64,000 bases of DNA from Amycolatopsis sp. GM8 (GTDB lineage Bacteria; Actinomycetota; Actinomycetes; Mycobacteriales; Pseudonocardiaceae): contig NZ_JAJKFK010000003.1 in NCBI RefSeq assembly GCF_021653975.1, forward strand, positions 620,001 through 684,000, given 5' to 3'. Below are positions 8,108 to 14,940 of the stretch, piece after piece. Made by a program: the position numbers and the translations under genes. How positions within the stretch are numbered: position 1 is the stretch's first letter; each line of letters opens with the position of its first letter. The notes below the pieces were generated by a model that was not told the origin of the DNA, did not search any database, and saw only the letters and a list, made by a program, of their open reading frames with translations.

Positions 8108-9162
8108 GAGAAGCTCCCGATCTCCCGCACGAGGTCGATCGCGTGGGCCAAGGTGAACAGCCGGGCGTCGAGGGTTTCGCCCGCCGGGTAGAGGCGGACG
8201 GTGTCGACCCCGGCGTCGCGCCACACGCGAAGCCGTTCGCGCACCATCTGTTCGGTGCCGATCAGTGTGGTGCCGAGGACCATTTCGTCGGTGACGAGCG
8301 CAACCGCGCCGTCGCGGTCCCCGGCCTGCCACCGCGCACGGACCTCCGCGGCGACCTCGGCCCAGCCCTGCCGGCTGTAGGCCTGGTTGTAGTAGTTCGT
8401 CGAAGACGAGCCCATTCCGCCGAGGCTGAACGCCAGCTCCTTCCTCCGCCCGGCGACCATGGCGCGCACCGCGTCCTCGTCCGGCGCGAACGCGACCTCC
8501 GCGCCCTGACAGACGTCCACATCGGACCGTGATCGTCCACTGTGGGCAATCCCTTCGTCCAGATGCGCGAAGTACGCCTCGGCGGCGCCTTCCGGCACGA
8601 AGCTCGTGCCCAGCCAGCCGTCCGCGATCTCCCCGGTGAGCCGCAGCATGCCCGGCGAGAGCGTGGCCAGGTAGATCGGGATCTCGTGGTGCGCCCGCGT
8701 CGACAGCCGCATCGGCACCGCGTCCCCGCCCGGGCGCGGGATCTGGAACTCCTTGCCGGAGTAGGAGATCTTGCCGCCGTCGAGTACCCGGCGGATGATC
8801 TCGACCGTCTCGCGCATACGCGCCAGCGGCCGCGCGAACGGAACCCCGTGCAGGCCTTCGATCACCTGCGGTCCGGACGCGCCGAGCCCGAGCAGGAACC
8901 GGCCTTCGGACAGGTTGGACAGAGTGATGGCGGTCTGCGCGACGGCCACCGGCGTGCGCGTGCCGACCTGCAGGATGCCCGAGCCGAGCAGCATCCGCTC
9001 CGTCCGCGCCGCGTAGAAGCCCAGCGCCGACGGGCCGTCCGACCCCCAAGCCTCGGCGACCCAGCAGACGTCGAGCCCGAGCTTTTCGGCCTCCACCACG
9101 AAATCGGCCGTCTCCCGCCACCGGTCCCCGCCCGACGCCTCGACCGTGGTGGCCGTGCGCAT
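8104..9162 (-). CDS. LLM-class F420/flavin-dependent oxidoreductase
   Basis: A 352-residue luciferase-like TIM-barrel protein with 'AEKLGLDVCWVAEAWGSD' and 'GRFLLGLGASGPQVIEG' motifs. The latter is typical of actinobacterial F420-dependent LLM enzymes with a GxSGPQ loop. It sits between an SRPBCC gene (1-bp overlap) and a molybdoenzyme gene (4-bp overlap), so the three form one transcription unit. It probably oxidises or reduces an alcohol, aldehyde or acyl substrate using F420 or FMN, but which one is not visible from sequence. Confidence 0.83.
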   Translation of the reverse strand: MRTATTVEASGGDRWRETADFVVEAEKLGLDVCWVAEAWGSDGPSALGFYAARTERMLLGSGILQVGTRTPVAVAQTAITLSNLSEGRFLLGLGASGPQVIEGLHGVPFARPLARMRETVEIIRRVLDGGKISYSGKEFQIPRPGGDAVPMRLSTRAHHEIPIYLATLSPGMLRLTGEIADGWLGTSFVPEGAAEAYFAHLDEGIAHSGRSRSDVDVCQGAEVAFAPDEDAVRAMVAGRRKELAFSLGGMGSSSTNYYNQAYSRQGWAEVAAEVRARWQAGDRDGAVALVTDEMVLGTTLIGTEQMVRERLRVWRDAGVDTVRLYPAGETLDARLFTLAHAIDLVREIGSFS

Positions 9163-9668
9163 CAGGATTCCGCCAGCGACTTCAACTGCTCGAGCGTCGC
9201 GGTCATGTTGCGCTCGAACTCACGCAACCGCACGAACACGATCTTCTGTTCCTTGTCGGGCATCCGGTCGATCGCGAACGAGAGGCCCGAGCGCCCGGGG
9301 CCGAGCTGCATCCATTCCGACAACCGGGTGCCGCCGGCCTCGGGCTGGACCCGGAAGCGCCAGCGCGCGCTGGGATGCTCCGGATCCTCCACCGCCCAGC
9401 CGAACACGTGGCCCGGCTCGTACTCGGTGACCTGCGACGTGGTCGCCCATTCGCCCATCGCGTCGTGCTTGCTGCGGCCGAGGAACTTGGCGCCGAGCGC
9501 GGGCGCGGTGGCACCGTCGAGCCATTCGATCGACTGCAGCTCGTCGCTCAGCTCCGGCATCAGCCGGATGTCGGTCACCAGGCCCCAGACCCGCTCCGGC
9601 GCGGCGCCCACCCAGGTCGACACCTCGACTGTGGGCGTGTCCGCGTAACGCGCACCCGTCCATTCCAT
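9162..9668 (-). CDS. SRPBCC-family (START-like) protein
   Basis: A 168-residue helix-grip protein starting with 'VEVSTWVGAAPERVWGLVTDI', the standard polyketide-cyclase/SRPBCC opening. A hydrophobic cavity fold is expected, used for ligand binding or cyclisation. It is the first gene of the reverse-strand unit SRPBCC-LLM-molybdoenzyme, and an HxlR regulator is just upstream. A perfect inverted repeat lies 9-27 bp before its start. The specific ligand is unknown. Confidence 0.8.
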   Translation of the reverse strand: MEWTGARYADTPTVEVSTWVGAAPERVWGLVTDIRLMPELSDELQSIEWLDGATAPALGAKFLGRSKHDAMGEWATTSQVTEYEPGHVFGWAVEDPEHPSARWRFRVQPEAGGTRLSEWMQLGPGRSGLSFAIDRMPDKEQKIVFVRLREFERNMTATLEQLKSLAES

Positions 9669-9676
9669 GTCCGAGA

Positions 9677-9695
9677 GAGTCTCGCAATGAGACTC
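9677..9695. promoter_or_regulatory. Inverted repeat, candidate operator before SRPBCC operon
   Basis: GAGTCTC at 9677-9683 and GAGACTC at 9689-9695 form perfect 7-bp arms around GCAAT. On the reverse strand a TTGACA (9706-9701) lies just upstream, so a repressor bound here would cover the promoter of the SRPBCC-LLM-molybdoenzyme unit. The adjacent HxlR gene ends at 9702 and its product is the obvious candidate binder, by position only. Confidence 0.45.
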
Positions 9696-9701
9696 AGCAT
9701 G

Positions 9702-10202
9702 TCAAGCCAGAGAGAACCGGCGACGCACGTCCGGGCGCTGCTTGAGCCGCTCGGGAAAGCCGGGCCCCGTCCGCATCGTGGTGTCCGCCGCGGCGAGCGG
9801 CTCACCGCACTGGGCGCACACGACCTCGGCATGCGTGTCGTGCCCGCAGGCGTGGTGGTGGAGGAGAACGGGCTCGCCCTCCTCCCCCGCGAGCCACCGG
9901 TCGCCCCAGCGGCTCATCGCGGCGAGCACGCCGAAGAAGTCCTCGCCCTTTTCGGTCAGCACGTAGTCGTAACGGACCGGTTCACTCTGGTACGGCCGCT
10001 TCTCCAGCAACCCCTCGTCGACGAGCCGGCACAGGCGGTCGGCGAGCGTGTTGCGGGCGATACCCAGTGCCTGCCGGAACTCGTCGAACCGGCGGATGCC
10101 GTAGAACGCCTCGCGCAGCACGAGCGGTGTCCACCAGTCGCCGAACAGATCCATGGTGCGGGCGATCGAGCACGGCCAGTTCGCGAACGAGGTCCGTTTC
10201 AT
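9702..10202 (-). CDS. HxlR-family transcriptional regulator with C-terminal Cys/His cluster
   Basis: A 166-residue winged-helix regulator. 'NWPCSIARTMDLFGDWWTPLVL' spread over residues 8-29 and 'LVDEGLLEKRPYQSEPVRYDYVLTEKG' around residues 60-87 are classic HxlR features. The C-terminal extension carries 'CGHDTHAEVVCAQCG', a likely zinc-binding CxxC/His cluster at about residues 118-132 that is not part of the minimal HxlR fold. It is upstream of, and in the same direction as, the SRPBCC operon and probably controls it. It probably responds to oxidants or electrophiles through the Cys residues, which is inference. Confidence 0.85.
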   Translation of the reverse strand: MKRTSFANWPCSIARTMDLFGDWWTPLVLREAFYGIRRFDEFRQALGIARNTLADRLCRLVDEGLLEKRPYQSEPVRYDYVLTEKGEDFFGVLAAMSRWGDRWLAGEEGEPVLLHHHACGHDTHAEVVCAQCGEPLAAADTTMRTGPGFPERLKQRPDVRRRFSLA

Positions 10203-10300
10203 ACTGAAAGATTAAGCAGCCACGCGAAGCGTGTCAGTGAGGGGCGGTGGTCGGGCGAGGGGCCGGCGCTAAGGGGCCGCACCGGTGGCAGACTGGTGTC

Positions 10301-10516
10301 ATGACCGACGACCCGCAGATCCAGGGCGACTACACCGAGGACGGTGTGCCGACCTTCGACTTCGTCCGGGACAAGATCGAGCACCGCTCCGCGGTCGCCG
10401 AGGGGATGACGGAGCTGTCCGGCGACACCACCTCGGTCGACGAGAAGATCGCCGAACGCGACAAGGCCGCCAAGGACAAGCTGGCGGAGATCCGCCGCTC
10501 ACTGCACGGCGAATGA
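10301..10516 (+). CDS. Small acidic hypothetical protein
   Basis: A 71-residue hydrophilic protein, rich in Asp, Glu and Lys, with a predicted amphipathic helix in the second half ('VDEKIAERDKAAKDKLAEI'). ATG 10301 is preferred because the upstream in-frame extension is low-complexity and lies in the divergent promoter region of hxlR. No domain is recognised. Its 3' end overlaps the convergent mini zinc-finger gene by 18 bp. It reads like a conserved small actinomycete protein, but no function can be given. Confidence 0.6.
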   Translation: MTDDPQIQGDYTEDGVPTFDFVRDKIEHRSAVAEGMTELSGDTTSVDEKIAERDKAAKDKLAEIRRSLHGE

Positions 10517-10690
10517 CCCGTCGTCCTTGACCGAGGCGAGTGCGCGAGTAGCCGGCGCCAGCTCGGCGAGTTCGCGACGGCAGTAGACGCACGTGTCGGC
10601 GTGCCGGCCGTATTCGTCACGCTCCGCCGGGCGAAGCACGCCGAGCAGGTAGCTCGCGGCCGTAATCGTCTGCGCGCAGTTGTTCACCAT
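10499..10690 (-). CDS. Mini zinc-finger (zf-HC2-like) protein
   Basis: A 63-residue protein with 'GRHADTCVYCRREL': the H-x3-C-x2-C spacing of the ZAS/zf-HC2 zinc finger found at the N-terminus of anti-sigma factors. Here there is no membrane segment and no long C-terminus. ATG 10690 has a good ribosome binding site (GGGAGAA). It lies downstream of the sigma/anti-sigma pair but behind a strong terminator, so it is likely transcribed on its own. It could be a stand-alone soluble anti-sigma module, by inference. A short read-through fragment of a larger decayed gene is the alternative. Confidence 0.6.
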   Translation of the reverse strand: MVNNCAQTITAASYLLGVLRPAERDEYGRHADTCVYCRRELAELAPATRALASVKDDGSFAVQ

Positions 10691-10712
10691 CGCTTCTCCC
10701 ACGGAGCCGGTG

Positions 10713-10764
10713 AAAAAAAGGGGGGCGAGCGGCGGACCTGGGGGGCGGTGCCCGCCGCTCGCCC
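10713..10764 (-). terminator. Rho-independent terminator of sigma/anti-sigma operon
   Basis: Perfect 13-bp arms GGGCGAGCGGCGG (10723-10735) and CCGCCGCTCGCCC (10752-10764) are followed, on the reverse strand, by a run of seven T (complement of 10713-10719). This is a textbook intrinsic terminator for transcripts leaving the anti-sigma-like gene. Confidence 0.88.
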
Positions 10765-10840
10765 GTTCAGCGGCGGAACCCTGTGGAAGAAGAGGGCACA
10801 GGAGGCCGCCGCCGCTTGGGGACGGGGATCAGTCGTCGTA

Positions 10841-11410
10841 CTACGGATGCACCGGGTGTGCCGGATGCGTCGGATGCACCGGGTGCGTCGGATGCGTGGG
10901 GTGCGGCGGTTTCTCCGGTTTGCCGCGCCCGTTGCCCTGGCCCGGCACGCCGGCACTCGCACCGCTCGGCAACGGTGGCGGCGTGCTGGTGCCCTGCCCC
11001 GGCAAGGAACGCGCGCTCGATGGCGGCACGGACGGCACCGGCATCGTGTGGCTGGCCGGCGCCGGTGAAGGCCGGGAAACATCGTCGCCCGGGTTCGCGG
11101 GCAGCACACCGGTCGTGGCGGCAAACGCGACACCACCCACGGCCACTGCACCAGCGGCCGCCGCCGCGACCTTCACCGTGAGCATTCCGATCACCGACCG
11201 TCTCCTTGTCCGCGGGGCAGGGCCTGGACGAGCGGCCCGGAACGCCATGACGGCGGTTTCCTCGCCGGCCAGTTCGCCCCCGGTCGCCGGGGCTTTGGCC
11301 GCCGAGAGCAGTCCGCTCAGGGCGTCCGGTCCCGTGCGCACGCCCGGTTCACCGCGAAGCAGCTGCTCAGCGGTATGCCGGTCGATACGACGAGATCGGT
11401 GCGCGCTCAT
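10841..11410 (-). CDS. Membrane-anchored anti-sigma-factor-like protein with His-Pro repeat tail
   Basis: A 189-residue protein coupled (4-bp overlap) to the sigma factor gene, as anti-sigma factors usually are. Residues 1-70 are cytoplasmic. A single hydrophobic segment (about residues 75-100, Ala/Val/Gly-rich) precedes a Pro/Ser-rich outer part. The last 20 residues are repeats of HP followed by Thr, Val or Ala. There is no obvious zinc finger, unlike the small protein downstream. The partner role is inferred from operon structure. The HP tail could bind metal ions or be a surface spacer. Confidence 0.7.
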   Translation of the reverse strand: MSAHRSRRIDRHTAEQLLRGEPGVRTGPDALSGLLSAAKAPATGGELAGEETAVMAFRAARPGPAPRTRRRSVIGMLTVKVAAAAAGAVAVGGVAFAATTGVLPANPGDDVSRPSPAPASHTMPVPSVPPSSARSLPGQGTSTPPPLPSGASAGVPGQGNGRGKPEKPPHPTHPTHPVHPTHPAHPVHP

Positions 11411-12042
11411 CTCATCTCCTTCAGCGCCGCGGCCTCCGAAAGTGTCACACCGGCCCGGTCGAGATGGTCGGCGAGCGTGCGCAGGCCCCGGTACGCCGCG
11501 GTCCGCACGGCGCCGGGCCGCTTGCCGAGCACCTTCGCCGCGCCCGGCGCGTCCAGCCCGACGACCACCCGCAGCAGCACGGCTTCCGCCTGGTCCGGTG
11601 GGAGTTTCGCGATCAGCGCGAGCGCCGCGTCGGTGCCCATCGAGTCCACCGCGGCGCCCGCGGTGTCGTCGCGCGCCGGCCGTTCGAGGAGCTGTTCGGC
11701 CGTGTCGGCGAGCGGGCGGCGGCGCACGCGGCGGAGGTGGTCGAGCGCGCGGTTGCGGGCGATCGTCGCGGTCCAGCCGCGGAACCCGTCGAGGTCACCC
11801 CGGAACGCGGCGAGCCCCTGGGTGATCTGCAGCCACGCTTCGGAAGCGACGTCTTCGGCGTCTTCGCCGGCCAGCGCCCGCAGATAGCGCACCATGCCAG
11901 GCTGGATCGCGCGATAGAGCACGCGGAACGCTTCCTCGTCCCCCGCCTGCGCGAGCTTCAGGGCCGCGGGCAGATCGGGATCGAGGGAAGCACGCCATAG
12001 TGACGTGTCACCCAGACTGTGCACCGAGACATCCTCAGCCAT
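11407..12042 (-). CDS. ECF-type RNA polymerase sigma factor
   Basis: A 211-residue sigma-70-family protein. Region 2 is seen as 'DEEAFRVLYRAIQPGMVRYL' to 'ASEAWLQITQG' (about residues 35-76) with the region 2.4-like 'FRGWTATIARNRALDHLRR' (about 85-103). Region 4 follows with 'LPPDQAEAVLLRVVVGLDAP' and an HTH near residues 170-190. The start ATG 12042 has only a weak ribosome binding site, and a start a few codons later is possible. The neighbouring membrane protein is its presumed anti-sigma partner. Target promoters are unknown. Confidence 0.88.
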   Translation of the reverse strand: MAEDVSVHSLGDTSLWRASLDPDLPAALKLAQAGDEEAFRVLYRAIQPGMVRYLRALAGEDAEDVASEAWLQITQGLAAFRGDLDGFRGWTATIARNRALDHLRRVRRRPLADTAEQLLERPARDDTAGAAVDSMGTDAALALIAKLPPDQAEAVLLRVVVGLDAPGAAKVLGKRPGAVRTAAYRGLRTLADHLDRAGVTLSEAAALKEMR

Positions 12043-12066
12043 CCGCCCCGGCGAGCGGAACCCCTG

Positions 12067-12384
12067 TCAGGCTACGGGCGATTTCTTCAAGGCGTCGTCG
12101 GGGAGCGCGAGCAGCTCGTCGAGCACCTCGTCGGCGGCACCCCGGCACTGCCAGAGCGTGCGGCTGGGGGTGAGCAGATCCTGCTCGTCGGCCGGCACCC
12201 GGAGGGCGGTCGCGTCGTTCTCGGCGTCGAGGCGCAGGATATCGATGACCGTGCCGTGCGGGCGGACCCCGACCACGGCGATGACCGTGCCATCCGGATC
12301 GCGCGGATGGATGAAGCGGTACCCGCGGCCGATGAGGTCCATCAGCCGGGTCTCGACCGTATCGGTGTCGTCCGAGGCGCCCAT
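12067..12384 (-). CDS. Hypothetical protein, 105 residues
   Basis: A mixed alpha/beta hydrophilic protein with 'GRGYRFIHPRDPDGTVIAVV' and 'VRPHGTVIDILRLDAE'. ATG 12384 is preferred to a start at 12429, since the extra 15 residues would be encoded by the palindrome region. No domain is recognised and there is no signal peptide or membrane helix. It is transcribed away from the reverse transcriptase and toward the sigma factor gene, 24 bp upstream of it. A cluster of GCACGTGC palindromes lies in its upstream region. It could be an accessory gene of the RT locus or unrelated. Confidence 0.6.
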   Translation of the reverse strand: MGASDDTDTVETRLMDLIGRGYRFIHPRDPDGTVIAVVGVRPHGTVIDILRLDAENDATALRVPADEQDLLTPSRTLWQCRGAADEVLDELLALPDDALKKSPVA

Positions 12385-12822
12385 GGTCCGAATTCGCCGT
12401 CCTTCGTGCCCGCTGGCATGCACGTGCATCTTGCAGCCAGCAAGCTACCATCGCTCACTGCACGCGTAAATGCACGTGCCGCGTGCACGTGCATTACGGG
12501 TAGAAAACGACACGACCGCTTTCCTCAATGGAGCTATCCCCTCGCCGCCGGCTGGCGGCTATTGTGCACAGAAAGTGAGAAAAGCGCCGGATTCAGGCGG
12601 AAATTGCAGCTGTCGGTGAGGATTCTGCTCCGAATGGGTGGTTAACAGGACCCCATCACCCTCGCGTCGGCGCTGGTCGCGGCACTGCTTAGAGTAAAGC
12701 CTTGGCGACGCGGAGGTGAGCAGGTGGGTCCCCCACCCCTCTGGGGTAACCCCAGCGCCCCAGCGAGCGTGGCACGCTCCGCGTACGGGTCCGCGCGGAT
12801 GAACGGAGAAAAGGTCACCTCC
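12385..12822. other. 438-bp non-coding region between hypothetical gene and RT
   Basis: It holds the palindrome array (12418-12495) and the structured RT leader (from 12704). Between them is a minor 6-bp hairpin (GCCGCC/GGCGGC at 12544-12559). A -10-like TAGAGT at 12690-12695 would place a transcript start at about 12702-12704, exactly at the first arm of the leader stem. The -35 region is weak. No small ORF with a ribosome binding site was seen. Confidence 0.6.
12418..12495. promoter_or_regulatory. Cluster of three GCACGTGC palindromes, candidate operator array
   Basis: ATGCACGTGCAT at 12418-12429 is a perfect 12-bp palindrome. AATGCACGTGC (12469-12479) and GCACGTGCATT (12485-12495) are perfect 11-bp inverted arms around 5 bp, each arm itself containing GCACGTGC. 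Centres are at 12423.5, 12475.5 and 12488.5, so the first and second are 52 bp (five helical turns) apart. The array lies between the 105-residue gene and the RT locus and probably controls one or both. The binder is unknown. Confidence 0.6.
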
Positions 12823-12830
12823 GTGTCGCC
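12704..12830 (+). ncRNA. Candidate retron-like msr RNA: three 6-bp hairpins inside a 16-bp closing stem
   Basis: GGCGACGCGGAGGTGA (12704-12719) pairs over 16 bp, with one G-U, to the segment 12815-12830. Inside lie three consecutive hairpins of identical geometry, each a 6-bp perfect stem with a 3-nt loop: 12723-12737, 12741-12755 and 12765-12779. A weaker hairpin CCGCG/CGCGG (12779-12798) follows. Closing arms around short-loop hairpins just upstream of an RT are the layout of retron a1-msr-a2. A long msd hairpin is not visible, so the DNA-templating part would be very short or absent. A translation-control leader is the alternative, because the second arm covers a possible GTG start. Confidence 0.5.
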
Positions 12831-13872
12831 GCTCGGCCCGATGCCGGTGTGGCGGTGGCAGGTCGCCCGCTGGACGACGTTCGACGAATGCGCCGCGGCG
12901 CTCGACCTGATGCCCGGCGAACTGTCCTGGTTCGCCGACGCCCGGTCCTGGAACCGCCGGGCCGGCCCGGCGCTGCGGCACTACCGGTACCACTGGCGCA
13001 CCACCGCCCGCGGCGGGATCCGCCTGCTGGAGCAACCGAAACCGCGACTGGCCGAACTGCAGCGCCGCGTCCAGCGGCATGTGCTCGCCGCGTTGCCGGT
13101 GCACGAGGCCGCACACGGGTTCCGCCGCGGCCGCTCGGTGCTGACCTGCGCCGCCCCGCACGCGGGCCAGGATCTGGTGGTGCGGATGGATCTCGAAGGG
13201 TTCTTTCCCGCGGTGTCCGCGCGGCGCGTCCGCTCGCTGCTGGAACTCGCCGGCTATCCGGTCGCCGTCGCGGCCGCGCTCGCCGGGATCCTCACCACCG
13301 CCGCCCCCGTCGACGTGCTGGCCGGCGCGCCGGACGGGCGGCGTGGGCCCGCGCGGACCCGGCTGCTGAACAACCTCGCGGCGACGCATCTGCCGCAGGG
13401 CTCGCCGTCCGCGCCGGCGGTCGCGAACGCGGTCACGCATCACCTCGATCACAGACTTTCCGGCCTGGCAAGGAAACTCGGGGTTCGGTACACGCGGTAC
13501 GCCGACGATCTCGCGTTCTCCGGCGACGCGAATTTCCCGCTGCACCGGCTGCTGCCGGGCGTACGGATGATCGTGCGGGACGAGGGATTCCGGCTGCGCG
13601 ACGACAAGACCTCGGTCACCGCGGTGCATCAACGGCAGCGCATCGCCGGCCTCGTCGTCAACTCCTCCCCCGCCGCCGCCCGGCCCGAGTACGACGCGCT
13701 GAAAGCCTTGCTGCACAACTGCACGCGCACCGGCCCGGCGGCACAGAACCGGCACGGCCATCCGGATTTCCGCGCCCACCTGCTGGGCCGCATCGGCTGG
13801 CTGGCGGCCTCGCATCCGGGCCGGGGCGCGAAACTGCGGGCGCTGTTCGACCGGATCGAGTGGCCCGGCTGA
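12823..13872 (+). CDS. Retron-type reverse transcriptase
   Basis: A 349-residue RT from GTG 12823, which has AAAGG 8 bp upstream. ATG 12799 and ATG 12841 are alternatives. Visible motifs: 'HEAAHGFRRGRSV' (94-106); 'RMDLEGFF' with catalytic Asp123; 'LPQGSPSAP' (190-198); 'YADDLAFSG' (226-234) with the catalytic Asp pair; Lys262 in 'DDKT'. The retron hallmark NAxxH appears as 'CAAPH' (109-113), and VTG appears as 'IAG' before 'LVVN' (274-280), so both are present in variant form. There is no maturase or endonuclease domain, so it is not a group II intron RT. The length is that of a bare retron RT. No effector fusion is seen, and the next gene is an unrelated-looking exporter. Confidence 0.88.
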   Translation: MSPLGPMPVWRWQVARWTTFDECAAALDLMPGELSWFADARSWNRRAGPALRHYRYHWRTTARGGIRLLEQPKPRLAELQRRVQRHVLAALPVHEAAHGFRRGRSVLTCAAPHAGQDLVVRMDLEGFFPAVSARRVRSLLELAGYPVAVAAALAGILTTAAPVDVLAGAPDGRRGPARTRLLNNLAATHLPQGSPSAPAVANAVTHHLDHRLSGLARKLGVRYTRYADDLAFSGDANFPLHRLLPGVRMIVRDEGFRLRDDKTSVTAVHQRQRIAGLVVNSSPAAARPEYDALKALLHNCTRTGPAAQNRHGHPDFRAHLLGRIGWLAASHPGRGAKLRALFDRIEWPG

Positions 13873-13956
13873 GGCCAGGGAAAAACCCTGACGTTTTTGT
13901 CGGTGCCTCCTCCTATGTTGGTCCCACACAGGAGGACCAAAAGGGGGAACACCGCA

Positions 13957-14940
13957 ATGTCGCAACCGGATACCGCGGTCCGGGCGCGCGCGCTGGTCAA
14001 GACGTACGGGCAGACGCGCGCGCTGGACGGCGTCGACCTGGACATCCCGGCCGGGCACGTGCTCGGCCTGCTCGGCCCGAACGGCGCCGGGAAGACCACC
14101 ACCGTGCGCATCCTGACCACGTTGCTGCGCCCCGACTCGGGCGAGGCGTGGGTCGCGGGGCACAACGTGCTCACCGAGAAGGACGCCGTCCGCCGCGAGA
14201 TCGGCCTGTCCGGTCAGTACGCGGCGGTGGACGAAAACCTGACAGGGTACGAAAACCTGTACATGGTCGGCCGTCTCTACGGCCGGCGCAGGGCTTCCGC
14301 CCGCGCGCGGGCGCGCGAGCTCTTGGCCCGGTTCCAGCTGGCGGAGGCCGCCGACCGGCCCGCGAAGGGGTACTCGGGCGGGATGCGGCGGCGGCTCGAC
14401 CTCGCCGGGGCGCTGGTCGGCGAACCCACCGTCGTGATCCTCGACGAGCCGACCACCGGGCTCGACCCGGCCGGCCGGCTCGACACCTGGCAGGTCATCA
14501 AGGAACTGGTCGCGGACGGCACGTCGGTGCTGCTCACGACCCAGTACCTGGAGGAGGCCGACCAGCTCGCCGACACCATCGTGGTGATCGACAAGGGCCG
14601 GGTGATCGCGCGCGGCACGGCCGACGAGCTGAAGGCCCAGACCGGCGGCGAGCGGCTCGAGCTGGTCGTCGCCGCGGCCGAGGACCTGCCGGTCACGCTG
14701 AAGGTGCTGCGCGAGGTCGGCTCCGGTGAACCGACCAGTGACGAGCACACGCGACGGGCCGAGATCCTGGTCGACACCGGCCCCAAGGCGCTCATCGAGG
14801 CGTTGCGCAGGCTCGACGCGGAGCAGGTCACCGTGCACGACGTCGGCCTGCACCGGCCGACGCTGGACGACGTGTTCCTGTCCCTGACCGGCCACGGCGC
14901 GACGGAAACCACGGAAACCAAGGCGAGGGCGGCGAAATGA
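13957..14940 (+). CDS. drrA: ABC exporter ATPase, DrrA type
   Basis: A 327-residue ATPase with Walker A 'GPNGAGKTT' (40-48), signature 'YSGGMRRRLDLAGAL', Walker B 'VVILDEPTTGLDP' and the DrrA-specific C-terminal domain ending 'HRPTLDDVFLSLTGH'. Daunorubicin-resistance-type exporters pair such an ATPase with one membrane partner. ATG 13957 has GGGGG about 9 bp upstream. It overlaps the next gene by 4 bp. It probably exports a lipophilic compound, and the nearby MFS pumps and P450s would fit a natural-product or detoxification role. Confidence 0.9.
   Translation: MSQPDTAVRARALVKTYGQTRALDGVDLDIPAGHVLGLLGPNGAGKTTTVRILTTLLRPDSGEAWVAGHNVLTEKDAVRREIGLSGQYAAVDENLTGYENLYMVGRLYGRRRASARARARELLARFQLAEAADRPAKGYSGGMRRRLDLAGALVGEPTVVILDEPTTGLDPAGRLDTWQVIKELVADGTSVLLTTQYLEEADQLADTIVVIDKGRVIARGTADELKAQTGGERLELVVAAAEDLPVTLKVLREVGSGEPTSDEHTRRAEILVDTGPKALIEALRRLDAEQVTVHDVGLHRPTLDDVFLSLTGHGATETTETKARAAK

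Noticed and set aside
5801-9121. A single 1106-residue reading frame covering both the molybdoenzyme and the oxidoreductase gene
   Set aside because: The first ~340 residues are a shadow of the LLM oxidoreductase in another frame; the true molybdoenzyme starts at GTG 8107 with its Fe-S Cys cluster.
12823-13872. Group II intron reverse transcriptase
   Set aside because: No maturase or endonuclease domain, no domain V/VI RNA downstream, and the motifs are retron-type.
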